From contig JAAYBV010000097.1 of assembly GCA_012744475.1 (NCBI GenBank), forward strand, positions 62,001 through 126,000: a stretch of DNA of 64,000 nucleotides, read 5' to 3'. Below are positions 41,773 to 49,284 of the stretch, piece after piece. The DNA is from Phycisphaerae bacterium. Lineage in GTDB: Bacteria > Planctomycetota > Phycisphaerae > Sedimentisphaerales > Anaerobacaceae. How positions within the stretch are numbered: position 1 is the stretch's first letter; the number at the start of each line of letters is the position of its first letter. The notes under the pieces are model-generated. The model did not search any database and had not been told where the DNA came from. It saw only the letters and a program-made list of their open reading frames with translations. A program made the position numbers and the translations under genes.

Positions 41773-43479
41773 CTATTCCACGCGATGAATGCTCTTGAAG
41801 AACGCGCCCCCCGCCGGACTCCAGTCCACTCGCGACCCGGAAGCCCACGTCGTGATCGCCGCCTTCGTCGGCGACGCAACCACGTTCAACGCCGAGCCGC
41901 TCCCGGCAAAGGTCCAGTGTCCGATCAGTGAATCGCTCGGCAGGGCGAAGATCTCAGAGGCGAGCAACGCGCGCTTATAGACCCGCACTTCGTCCAGCAG
42001 GCCTTTGTACACGTAGCTGGCCGAACCGGTGCGATCGGCGCCGATGTTCAAGTGCCCGTCTCCACTTCCGGGCATGTTCGAAAAAGTGCCCGTGGCGCGC
42101 TCCGTCCAGTCCAGATATGACTTCATCGTGGTTCCCTGGCGGACCACCACCACATGGTGCCAAATCCCGTCCGTCAGCTCCGTGCGCAGAATCCCTGTGG
42201 ACCAGCGGACCGAGTCATGGCCGACGATCAATTCCGTCGCGGTGCTGTCGAACTGGAGCACCCAGTGGTTGATGCTTCCGGCCGGATCGGTCTTGCACAC
42301 GATTGCCGCCCAGGGGTTCTGCGTGACGGCAGGCGCGAGCAGAACGCTCAAGGTGTAGTCACCGGTGACCTGCAGACTGTCCGCATCGTCCAGCGTCTGC
42401 ATATATTGGCTGACCCCGTCGAGCGTCAGAACGCCCGTGGCCGGCCACGTCGGAATATTCCGAAGGATGGCGTCGTTGGGAATCCACGTGGAATCGATGG
42501 CGGCCTCCGCAATCTCGCCGTTGGCAAAAAGGCCGCCGACGATCTCGGCGTCCGAGCCGTGTCCCACGAGAACACTGCCGTCCACGGCGACGAGGCCCTC
42601 GATCTGGAGGTCGGTCGCGCCGTGAAGAAAGAGGTTCCCGGTGACATAGGCCGCCGGGAGGTTCTTGGCGGCCGTGAGCCTTGCCCCAACGCCCTTGATG
42701 ACAAGATCGCCTTCGACCAGCAACATGCCGTTGATGACGAGCGCCCCGTCCAAGGTAAGATTTCCGCTACACCGCCAGATCTTTGGCGAGCTGTAGCTGC
42801 CGCCGCTGACCGTGCCGGGTCCGATGGAGGAGATCACGTAGTCCGGATGGCTGTAACCCGCCGTCACGGGGGGCCACGTCATGGCCAAAGTCCCGGCGTC
42901 CTTGTACGTTCCGACGATGCCTCCGCTCAGACCGCCGGCGAAGAGGTCGCCGTCTACGGCGCCGGCAACCCCCAGATTGGTGAACGTCCCGGCCGCATAC
43001 GCGTCCCCGACCACACTCCAGGCCGCGCGATAAGACAGATCGCTGCCACACCACAGGCCGATAGCGGGGTCCAGACGAACGACCGCCGCAAAACTGCTAT
43101 TGCCCACCTGTTCCGCCTGGCGGAGCCGATAGGCCTCGCACGTGACATCGAAAACGCACTCATCGCTCGGATCGGCGGTAACGGTCACGTCGTAGAAGTC
43201 GTTCGTGTTGGGGTCCAGTTGGATCGATGTGTCTCCGGTCCAGTACGCACCCCCGGCGTCCTGCGGATTCAGAAGAAGACCACGGGCGTGTTCCAGGGCC
43301 GAGACCGCCATCTGGTCCATCTGGACGCGGACAGCCAGGCTCCGGCCCGACGCCAGCTCCACGTCACATCGGGCGATGAACCCCAGCGACAACAGGGTGA
43401 TCGCCATGATGATGCCCAGGACCAGCAGCAGCGCCACGCCTCTGCGACAAGGCCGAGTTGTCCGGATTCTCCTATTCAT
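41773..43479 (-). CDS. large minor pseudopilin (PilX/GspK-like) with C-terminal LamG domain
   Basis: 568 residues. The N-terminus RGVALLLVLGIIMAITLLSL is a PilX/GspK-type class III-like signal helix. The middle region (about 120-350) is repetitive, beta-rich and resembles a DUF-type polymer-forming or beta-helix segment (LTLDGALVINGMLLVEGDLV). Residues about 380-545 form a LamG/concanavalin-like domain: YTLSVLLAPAV, GIWHHVVVVRQGTTMKSYLD and GLLDEVRVYKRALLASEI. It overlaps the preceding gene by 8 nt. It is likely located at the pilus tip or pseudopilus, where the LamG domain could bind glycans. Confidence 0.82.
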   Translation of the reverse strand: MNRRIRTTRPCRRGVALLLVLGIIMAITLLSLGFIARCDVELASGRSLAVRVQMDQMAVSALEHARGLLLNPQDAGGAYWTGDTSIQLDPNTNDFYDVTVTADPSDECVFDVTCEAYRLRQAEQVGNSSFAAVVRLDPAIGLWCGSDLSYRAAWSVVGDAYAAGTFTNLGVAGAVDGDLFAGGLSGGIVGTYKDAGTLAMTWPPVTAGYSHPDYVISSIGPGTVSGGSYSSPKIWRCSGNLTLDGALVINGMLLVEGDLVIKGVGARLTAAKNLPAAYVTGNLFLHGATDLQIEGLVAVDGSVLVGHGSDAEIVGGLFANGEIAEAAIDSTWIPNDAILRNIPTWPATGVLTLDGVSQYMQTLDDADSLQVTGDYTLSVLLAPAVTQNPWAAIVCKTDPAGSINHWVLQFDSTATELIVGHDSVRWSTGILRTELTDGIWHHVVVVRQGTTMKSYLDWTERATGTFSNMPGSGDGHLNIGADRTGSASYVYKGLLDEVRVYKRALLASEIFALPSDSLIGHWTFAGSGSALNVVASPTKAAITTWASGSRVDWSPAGGAFFKSIHRVE

Positions 43480-44104
43480 CGTCGTCTCCCGTCACGAGAC
43501 CGTCGCCGGTAGCGTTCAGCAGGTGGCCGGCCCAGGCCAGCAGTGTCACATCCACTTCGTGCGTGCGGGCGACATGGTCCTGCGTCAGCTCAAAGGAGAT
43601 CGTCACGCGCCGGGTCGATGGAGCAGCGGGGTCGCACGCCAATTGCACATTGCCGCACGCGGGAAGAAGCGATACGGAGGCAACCGCATTCCCGCTCACC
43701 AGGCTGGCCTGGCTCACGGAAAGGACGCCCGAACTGAGCGTTACCGACGGATCGCTGACGGAGTAGAATCGCACCAGGCGAAGTGTGTCGTGCGTCGCGG
43801 TGCAGTCGAGGAAGGCCAGTTCATTCACGTTGATGCCGGCGTCCCCGTTGTAGTCCGCCAGCCAGATCGCCAGCTCGGTGTCCGACGCGGTCAGAATCAT
43901 CCGGCAGTTTCGAATCACTTCGACGATGCGCACCATGCCCAAACGAAGCCGGGCCTGGGATGACGCGGTGTCGCTGCCAGTCGTCGCCGCACTGTTCATC
44001 GCGAACGCCAGCGTCGCGACCGCCGACAGAAGGATCCCCGTGATGACCAGGGTCACCAGCAGCTCGACGAGCGTGAACGCCTTGATGTTTCGGCTTCGGT
44101 TCAT
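43472..44104 (-). CDS. minor pseudopilin, PilW/GspJ-like
   Basis: 210 residues from ATG 44104. The prepilin motif is IKAFTLVELLVTLVITGILL: Ala rather than Gly precedes Phe, which peptidases tolerate, and Glu+5 is present. The body contains SQARLRLGMVRIVEVIRNC, typical of PilW/GspJ, and a dockerin-like or EF-hand-like DYNGDAGINVNELAFLD loop. It overlaps the LamG pseudopilin by 8 nt. Confidence 0.82.
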   Translation of the reverse strand: MNRSRNIKAFTLVELLVTLVITGILLSAVATLAFAMNSAATTGSDTASSQARLRLGMVRIVEVIRNCRMILTASDTELAIWLADYNGDAGINVNELAFLDCTATHDTLRLVRFYSVSDPSVTLSSGVLSVSQASLVSGNAVASVSLLPACGNVQLACDPAAPSTRRVTISFELTQDHVARTHEVDVTLLAWAGHLLNATGDGLVTGDDDE

Positions 44105-44249
44105 TCGATCTTGTCCGGCGCCTGCCGTTCTGATCTCGGACGCCTTGGCCGCTCTACCGGGCCTCGACATGGCGGCAGGACGCGGATGTCAGTCCGGTCC
44201 TCCCGTGAATCGCCGCCCGCAATCGGATAGGGGTCCGCCTCAATTCAAA

Positions 44250-44708
44250 TCACTGGACTGCCTTACTGATCAGACGATAGATCGTCGCTACGTTCCGCCC
44301 CTGATGGGCCACTCGCACCATGGCGAGGACAAAGCCCGGCTGAGCGTCGTCGCTCTGCGGGGGCACATGCACGTATTCGCACCTGGCCTCGCGGCTGTAA
44401 TCGGCGTACATCGAATCGGTATAGGGGGTCCCACTGGCGTCCTGCACCTGCCCCTGGGATTCGATGCGGGTCCCATAGATATCGACGATGTCGTCGAACG
44501 GGGTGCTCACAATCCGCTCGATCAGGTCGTTGGCCAGCCTCGTGCCGAGCGTGCGGCGCACGCCTTCTGCCTGGACGGTCGCGCCGCCTGCAAACGGCAA
44601 CAGGACGCCGGCGGCGGCCATCCCCAACAGCACCGTCGCGAGCGTCGCCTCGGCCAGCGTGAAACCCCGCCGGACCGCGATGCCTCGTCGTTTGGGATCA
44701 ATAGGCAT
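44250..44708 (-). CDS. minor pseudopilin, PilV/GspI-like
   Basis: 152 residues. The signal is RRGFTLAEATLATVLLGMAA with Gly-1; the Glu after Leu-Ala is at +5. The TLGTRLANDLIERIVSTPFD segment is typical of PilV/GspI, where the helix after the signal carries A-x-x-L-x-E. It overlaps the preceding GspG-like gene by 11 nt. A 145-bp gap separates it from the PilW-like gene. Confidence 0.8.
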   Translation of the reverse strand: MPIDPKRRGIAVRRGFTLAEATLATVLLGMAAAGVLLPFAGGATVQAEGVRRTLGTRLANDLIERIVSTPFDDIVDIYGTRIESQGQVQDASGTPYTDSMYADYSREARCEYVHVPPQSDDAQPGFVLAMVRVAHQGRNVATIYRLISKAVQ

Positions 44709-45201
44709 AGTACGCTCTTCCCGCGTCGTCCGTCCCGGAGTTGCCGGGTCGGATTTCGCCCGTCCGCGCCCTGTAGATCCAGCCGTGACCATTATCGGGC
44801 GCCGCCGGAAAGTCCTCCCCGTCAGCCAGCATCCGGACCGTGGCCCGTCCGTTGCACGGATTCCTCGGCATATTCGACAGGTAAGGTCCGTATTTGTAGC
44901 CAGCGGTTCCCCGGGGGGCCGTCTGGCCCTCGGCGTCGCTGGCGAGCAGCGCCTGGGCAATGAAGACGTCGGCATCGACCGGCGAACCGCGACCGGCGGT
45001 ATACCCCGGCCCGACCTCCCCATGCTGGCTGGTGTACACCAGCACGAACCGCCGCAACACGTCGAGGTTGGCTTTCAGCACGCCGGCGCGAGCCGTGGTT
45101 CCGCTGTTCGCGACAGACGGAATGACCACGGCCGCCAGAATGCCCAGCAGAACCACCACAACCAGGATTTCCACCAGCGTAAAGGCCTTTGCTCTACACA
45201 T
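44698..45201 (-). CDS. pseudopilin, GspG-like
   Basis: 167 residues. The short 6-residue leader MCRAKA is followed by FTLVEILVVVVLLGILAAVV, with Ala at -1 and Glu+5. The GspG-like region is GVLKANLDVLRRFVLVYTSQ, with the C-terminal GHGWIYRARTGEIRPG ending typical of the family. ATG 45201 has AAGGAG 5 nt upstream. It is the third of the pseudopilins in transcription order. Confidence 0.85.
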   Translation of the reverse strand: MCRAKAFTLVEILVVVVLLGILAAVVIPSVANSGTTARAGVLKANLDVLRRFVLVYTSQHGEVGPGYTAGRGSPVDADVFIAQALLASDAEGQTAPRGTAGYKYGPYLSNMPRNPCNGRATVRMLADGEDFPAAPDNGHGWIYRARTGEIRPGNSGTDDAGRAYYAY

Positions 45202-45292
45202 GGTTCTCCTTCTGATTCGTACGGCACCCGCCGTATATGGGCAAACCGAACGGACGCGAGGTCCTTCGGATGCTTTTCTACGTTTCGGCCCA

Positions 45293-45901
45293 TCACAATC
45301 CGGCATGATGGACGCTGTCATTGGCAAAAATCTCGCCGGTCCCGGGCACATAAGCCCAGCCGGCGTTTCCCGGAACGGGAACGTCGTTCCGGTCACGCAC
45401 CACAACGATGGCCCCGCTGCCGTTGAACGGATTGGCGGGAACCTCTTCGAGATACGGACCATAGCGGAACACCTCGTCCCGCCGGGTCCTCGGCCGGTCT
45501 GGCTTGACGTTCCCGTCGGCGTCGGTGCAGTAGAGCATCTGATCGAATCGGCCATCGGCCGCGATCGTGCCATCGACCACCCGCATCGGGGGATTGTCGC
45601 TGTGCTGCACCTTGTACAGTTCGATCTGCGAGCGGAGCAACTGAAGGTTGTTGCACAGCTCGTCCATCCGGTTCTCCGCGATCCCCGCGCCGCTGAACCG
45701 GGGCGCTACAACGGCCGCCACCACCGCCAGCACCATCACCACGATCGTCGCCTGGATCAGCGCGAAAGCCCTTCGGCGAGCCGTCCCATCCCTCCTCGGG
45801 CGACGGGCAGAAGGTCGCGTCGCCGTGCCGGTCGAGACGGCGCCGACAGCCGGCGCGACGTTGATCGCCTGAGCCGCGGCAAATCCATTGTGTTTCGTCA
45901 T
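45293..45901 (-). CDS. atypical pseudopilin with long leader and no Glu+5
   Basis: 202 residues; ATG 45901 has GAGGAGAGGGA just upstream. A 50-residue basic, Ala/Arg-rich leader precedes RAFALIQATIVVMVLAVVAA. The processing motif is degenerate: Ala instead of Gly-1, ALIQ instead of TLIE, so Glu+5 is replaced by Gln. The body is clearly GspG-like (ENRMDELCNNLQLLRSQIEL, GWAYVPGTGEIF). Glu+5 is needed for methylation and assembly in studied pilins, so this member may be unprocessed or act as an assembly regulator. Confidence 0.75.
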   Translation of the reverse strand: MTKHNGFAAAQAINVAPAVGAVSTGTATRPSARRPRRDGTARRRAFALIQATIVVMVLAVVAAVVAPRFSGAGIAENRMDELCNNLQLLRSQIELYKVQHSDNPPMRVVDGTIAADGRFDQMLYCTDADGNVKPDRPRTRRDEVFRYGPYLEEVPANPFNGSGAIVVVRDRNDVPVPGNAGWAYVPGTGEIFANDSVHHAGL

Positions 45902-45984
45902 TCCCTCTCCTCCATTGGCATTACAGGATGAGCGTTTGCTCATCGCCTCGGCATGAAAACGCCGAGGAACCTCTTCGTCGTGAT

Positions 45985-46025
45985 AAAAAAAGCCGGCCGA
46001 CTCCATGGGAGCGGGCCGGCCGGCT
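45985..46025 (-). terminator. Rho-independent terminator between first and second pseudopilin genes
   Basis: On the minus strand AGCCGGCCG (46025-46017), a 17-nt loop, and CGGCCGGCT (45999-45991) followed by a run of T (45990-45985). It directly follows the stop of the first pseudopilin gene at 46046. It should make the upstream gene more abundant than those that follow. Confidence 0.8.
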
Positions 46026-46045
46026 GTCAGTCTTGCTTTGTGCTA

Positions 46046-46555
46046 TCAGCCCTCTTCTTCTTCAGGAACAAGCGCATCGCCAGCCTTAAGCGACGCCAGC
46101 ACAGCGGCATCATCCTCATCGTCGAGGCACGTGGCGTCCAGATACATGGCGCCGGTGTCCTGATCGTAGATCCAGCCATTGTTGGCCCCCCCGGCCGCCG
46201 CAACGCCTCTCTGGTTGTTCCAGGGATTCACGGGAAGGATCTGCATGTACGGACCATACGGATATACCGCCTTGTCGCGTCCCTCTACTTCGACATATCC
46301 GTCCCCCGAGAGGGCGGCATTCGAACACATCGTCATCGCATCCTCGAAGTCCGCCAGTGTAGGCACATTGTCATTGTGCTGAATCCTGTACAGCTCAATC
46401 TGCGACCGCAGGCTCTGCAAGCTGCTCAGCGAGCTGCTGACCTTCGCCTCGGTGCTGGCCTGGGTGAACTGAGGAACCACGATCGCGGCCAGAATGCCCA
46501 GAATGACCACGACGATCAGGATTTCCACCAACGTAAAGCCTCTGTTTGCCTTCAT
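46046..46555 (-). CDS. gspG: major pseudopilin, GspG-like
   Basis: 169 residues. The ideal prepilin signal KANRGFTLVEILIVVVILGI has Gly-1 and Glu+5. The body is of GspG type: SSLSSLQSLRSQIELYRIQH, then YMQILPVNPWNN and a GWIYDQDTGAMYLDA ending, and finally an acidic tail. ATG 46555 follows GAGGAGG by 8 nt. It is the first pilin gene of the locus, has its own terminator and a long structured leader, and is the probable major subunit. Confidence 0.92.
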   Translation of the reverse strand: MKANRGFTLVEILIVVVILGILAAIVVPQFTQASTEAKVSSSLSSLQSLRSQIELYRIQHNDNVPTLADFEDAMTMCSNAALSGDGYVEVEGRDKAVYPYGPYMQILPVNPWNNQRGVAAAGGANNGWIYDQDTGAMYLDATCLDDEDDAAVLASLKAGDALVPEEEEG

Positions 46556-46688
46556 GTCATTGTCCTCCTCGTTGTGCGTAAGAAAAAGAAACATGGAAAA
46601 CGATTGGTTGTTTCGACGTTGTTCGTCGCTTGTTCCGTGAACCTTATCGACAGGATCGCAAGGTCACTTGATTCACCGCTCTTCTCTT

Positions 46689-46827
46689 GAGCCGCAGACC
46701 CTTTCAAAAAGCATGACCGTGTGAAAGCCGCCTTCCTCTACGTCCAACATGAGTTTCGTTCCCTTATGGATTCCGGAGCCTTTAACTTTGCCGCCCAAAC
46801 CAAGTCGGGCAGCGTTATCTGCGGCTC
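46689..46827 (-). ncRNA. candidate structured RNA / riboswitch-like leader of the pseudopilin operon
   Basis: A 139-nt minus-strand segment closed by a perfect 10-bp stem: GAGCCGCAGA (46827-46818) pairs with TCTGCGGCTC (46698-46689). Inside are a 7-bp hairpin GCTGCCC/GGGCGGC (46813-46807 with 46796-46790, 10-nt loop) and a 5-bp stem CTTTC/GAAAG (46727-46723 with 46705-46701). The start codon of the major pseudopilin lies 134 nt downstream. One minus-strand frame is open through it but lacks a start with a ribosome-binding site. No known riboswitch consensus, including c-di-GMP-I, was matched. Confidence 0.5.
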
Positions 46828-46934
46828 CTCTCAGTCCATCCAAACCATAGAAAACGCGGTACGCGCGCCAAAACGCGGAGAAGAGAAAAATCGCATAAAA
46901 AAGGAATGGGGGATCGGGGGATGAATCGGGGCGT

Positions 46935-47390
46935 CTATTCCGGGACCTTGACGTGCGGCGGCAGGTCGGCGATCCGGATGGTGCGGGCGCGCGGTCCGGC
47001 GTGCGCCAGGGTGATGCGCATAGGGTTTGTAGCGGCAATCGCCGGCTCGACCCGGTCAGCCCATTCAATCAGCACGACCGATTCCGGATAGCACAGGTCG
47101 TCGAAACCCAGCCTCTCGAACTCGGCGATCAAGTCCAGGCGATAGGCATCGATGTGATAGAGGTCCAGGCGGCCGGCATAGTGGTTGACCAGGACAAACG
47201 TCGGGCTGTTCACCTCCCGGCGGTCGGCGGCGCCGGCGCCTTCGGCAATGCCCTTGATCAGATGCGTCTTGCCGCTGCCGAGCGGACCGACGATCGCGAT
47301 CACCTCGCCTCCGGCGAGCTGGCGACCCAAGGCCCGGCCCAGCGCGATCGTCTGTTCCGGCGAATGGGATGTGATGGTGATTTCCCTCAT
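46935..47390 (-). CDS. tsaE: tRNA threonylcarbamoyladenosine biosynthesis ATPase TsaE
   Basis: 151 residues. Walker A is AIVGPLGSGKTHLIKGIAEG, followed by the TsaE motifs REVNSPTFVLVNHYAGRLDL and YHIDAYRL, and VVLIEWADRVEP. It works with TsaB/TsaD in t6A37 tRNA modification. Start ATG 47390 is preferred over longer frames reaching into the adjacent repeat. It is oriented toward the pseudopilin leader, but a 379-bp gap suggests it is not part of that operon. Confidence 0.93.
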   Translation of the reverse strand: MREITITSHSPEQTIALGRALGRQLAGGEVIAIVGPLGSGKTHLIKGIAEGAGAADRREVNSPTFVLVNHYAGRLDLYHIDAYRLDLIAEFERLGFDDLCYPESVVLIEWADRVEPAIAATNPMRITLAHAGPRARTIRIADLPPHVKVPE

Positions 47391-47420
47391 AAGTACCAGA
47401 GCGCCCGTCGAGGCGAAAGT

Positions 47421-47556
47421 CCGAAGCACGAAACTCGAAATCCGAGACAAATTCGAAACCCAGAGCACGAAGGCCCCAAACGCCGGCGGCGGTCAGACAT
47501 TCGTTTTGGACTTTCAGTTTTGAACATTCGGATTTGTTTCGGATTTCGTGCTTCGG
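47421..47556. repeat. 136-bp element bounded by 13-bp inverted repeats
   Basis: CCGAAGCACGAAA (47421-47433) is the exact reverse complement of TTTCGTGCTTCGG (47544-47556). The interior is rich in CGAAA/TTTCG and CGGATTT motifs and has imperfect secondary inverted repeats. Frames across it read as low-complexity Arg/Asn/Ser peptide. It lies between tsaE and the lyase gene and resembles a small palindromic dispersed element rather than a gene. Confidence 0.6.
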
Positions 47557-47566
47557 ATTTCGGATT

Positions 47567-49261
47567 TCAGAATTCGGTCGCCAGTTGCGCGGGATAGTAA
47601 TATCCCATTGTCTGGGCGACGACACCCATGCGATACTGATGATCGGTCAGCAGGCAGGGACGCCTCTCGCGTGTCGGGATCGTCGTCGTGTAGATGCGCA
47701 CCTCGCCTGCAACGCTCGTGACAACCTCTTCGCGGTGATCGCCCAGACAGTCCATCACGACGATCACGCGGCCCTCGATCGGCTGGATAGCGGGACCGTT
47801 CCACTTCTGGATCGCGCGGCCGAAGATGACCTCTTTCTGAGGATCGGCGTCCCACCACAGCGGCCGGGGTGTCAGAGGCCGCTCGCCGCCGGCTTCGATC
47901 AACTCGCCCGAGGCGCTGTAGAGCCAGCGCTTCGGATAGTCGCGTTCCCCCGCCAGCACCTCCATGCCGGGATGCTCGGCGAGCACATCGGCAGCCATGC
48001 CCTGGCCGTGCAGATGGAACGTCGGCTCCTTGTGCGTCCAGAGCTTGCGCCCCGTCCGGGCGTCGACCACACACATGCCGTCGGTCTGCTGACGCGACTC
48101 AAACCCATAGAAGATCTCCAGGCCGGGATTGGACGGCTCGACGTCCGCGACGTAACAGACGTCCGGATGGCCCATCGCAAGCGACCAGAGCCCTTTGCCG
48201 TTGTCGTCGAGAACGGCGGCGCCAAGGACCAGCTCATCGCGCCCGTCCCGATCCGCGTCAGCCGTGATCAGGCCGTGCGAACCCTGTCCGGCGTATTTCG
48301 TCTGCTCCTGCGTCGAGTCCCAATGCCAGAGCCGGCGGAGGTCCTTGTCGAGGGCCTGAACCTTGATCAGGTTGTACGTGCCCCGCTGCATGACCAGCGA
48401 GGGCGTCTGTCCGTCCAGATACGCGACGGCCAGGAAGTTGCGGCAGTAATAATTATAGTCGGGGTACCCATCCCGGCTGAGCCAGTCGGTCCGGGCCACG
48501 ATGCGTCCGGTCTGGCCATCGAGCTTGATCAGGTATTCGGGACCGGTCTGCACGAGGCCCTTCTCGTCGCGCGGGTCGCCTTCGCCCGCCTTGCAGTAGA
48601 CCTCCGCCTTGCCGTCACCGTCCACGTCGTAGACCACCCAGGGCGAGTACCAGATGCCCGCCTCGATCGACCAGCCCATGTCGTGGCGCCACAGGAGCGT
48701 GCCGTCGCGACGGTAGGCCTCGATCTTGTAGGTGGTGGTGCTGGGCTTCCAGTAGCCCGGCCGCTGATAGGGGTCGGTGTTGAAATTCGGCTGCTTGATG
48801 ACGAATTCGAGCGAACCGTCGCCATCGAGGTCGCCGATGCCTACCTTCTGGAAGTCGTAGTCGCCCGCCAGCGGGATGCGAACGTAGGGCGGCGCGTCCT
48901 TCCGGATCGCAACGTGTGCGGTCTCCTTGACAGACGTGCCTTCTTGCGCGTGCACACGAAGCTCGTAGCGTCGCTCGGACACCGCCGGACCCCACGCGCC
49001 CTTGTCGATGAGATTCGTCAATCGCTGCGGCGTCTCTGTGAGTCGGACCTCGGACGACGAGCCTTCCCGGCGAGCGAGCGAAAAGCTAGTCTGGTCGACA
49101 TCCGCCGCCAGCAGTCGCCAACTGAGAAAGACCGATCCATCTCCGCGCGGCACGGCGACCAGCCCGCGATCCAGATGTTCCGCCCCGCCGCAAGCGAGGC
49201 ACGACAGCAGGACAACCAACGTCACGACAGCCGCTCGACACGTTCTTTGTGCGTGCTTCAT
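47567..49261 (-). CDS. rhamnogalacturonan lyase (PL11, YesW/YesX-like)
   Basis: 564 residues from ATG 49261 with GGAGAG 7 nt upstream. A signal peptide (CRAAVVTLVVLLSCLACGGA) precedes an N-terminal beta domain and an eight-bladed propeller with calcium-binding repeats: GIGDLDGDGSLEFVIKQP, VYDVDGDGKAEVYCKAGEGD and TADADRDGRDELVLGAAV. The GTYNLIKVQALDKDLRRLWHW and HGQGMAADV segments are typical of PL11. It cleaves the rhamnogalacturonan I backbone of pectin outside the cytoplasm. It follows thiL by 23 bp on the same strand. Confidence 0.9.
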   Translation of the reverse strand: MKHAQRTCRAAVVTLVVLLSCLACGGAEHLDRGLVAVPRGDGSVFLSWRLLAADVDQTSFSLARREGSSSEVRLTETPQRLTNLIDKGAWGPAVSERRYELRVHAQEGTSVKETAHVAIRKDAPPYVRIPLAGDYDFQKVGIGDLDGDGSLEFVIKQPNFNTDPYQRPGYWKPSTTTYKIEAYRRDGTLLWRHDMGWSIEAGIWYSPWVVYDVDGDGKAEVYCKAGEGDPRDEKGLVQTGPEYLIKLDGQTGRIVARTDWLSRDGYPDYNYYCRNFLAVAYLDGQTPSLVMQRGTYNLIKVQALDKDLRRLWHWDSTQEQTKYAGQGSHGLITADADRDGRDELVLGAAVLDDNGKGLWSLAMGHPDVCYVADVEPSNPGLEIFYGFESRQQTDGMCVVDARTGRKLWTHKEPTFHLHGQGMAADVLAEHPGMEVLAGERDYPKRWLYSASGELIEAGGERPLTPRPLWWDADPQKEVIFGRAIQKWNGPAIQPIEGRVIVVMDCLGDHREEVVTSVAGEVRIYTTTIPTRERRPCLLTDHQYRMGVVAQTMGYYYPAQLATEF

Positions 49262-49284
49262 ATCGGTCTCTCCATTCTGCGCCC

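Noticed and set aside
40872-41879. 335-codon frame extending the GspH-like pseudopilin upstream
   Set aside because: Prepilin leaders are short and the extension is Arg-rich without a usable start; ATG 41396 gives a normal prepilin signal.
46673-47068. 131-codon minus-strand frame across the pseudopilin leader
   Set aside because: It begins inside tsaE in another frame and has no ribosome-binding site; strong inverted repeats favour a structured RNA. Kept as an open alternative in the findings.
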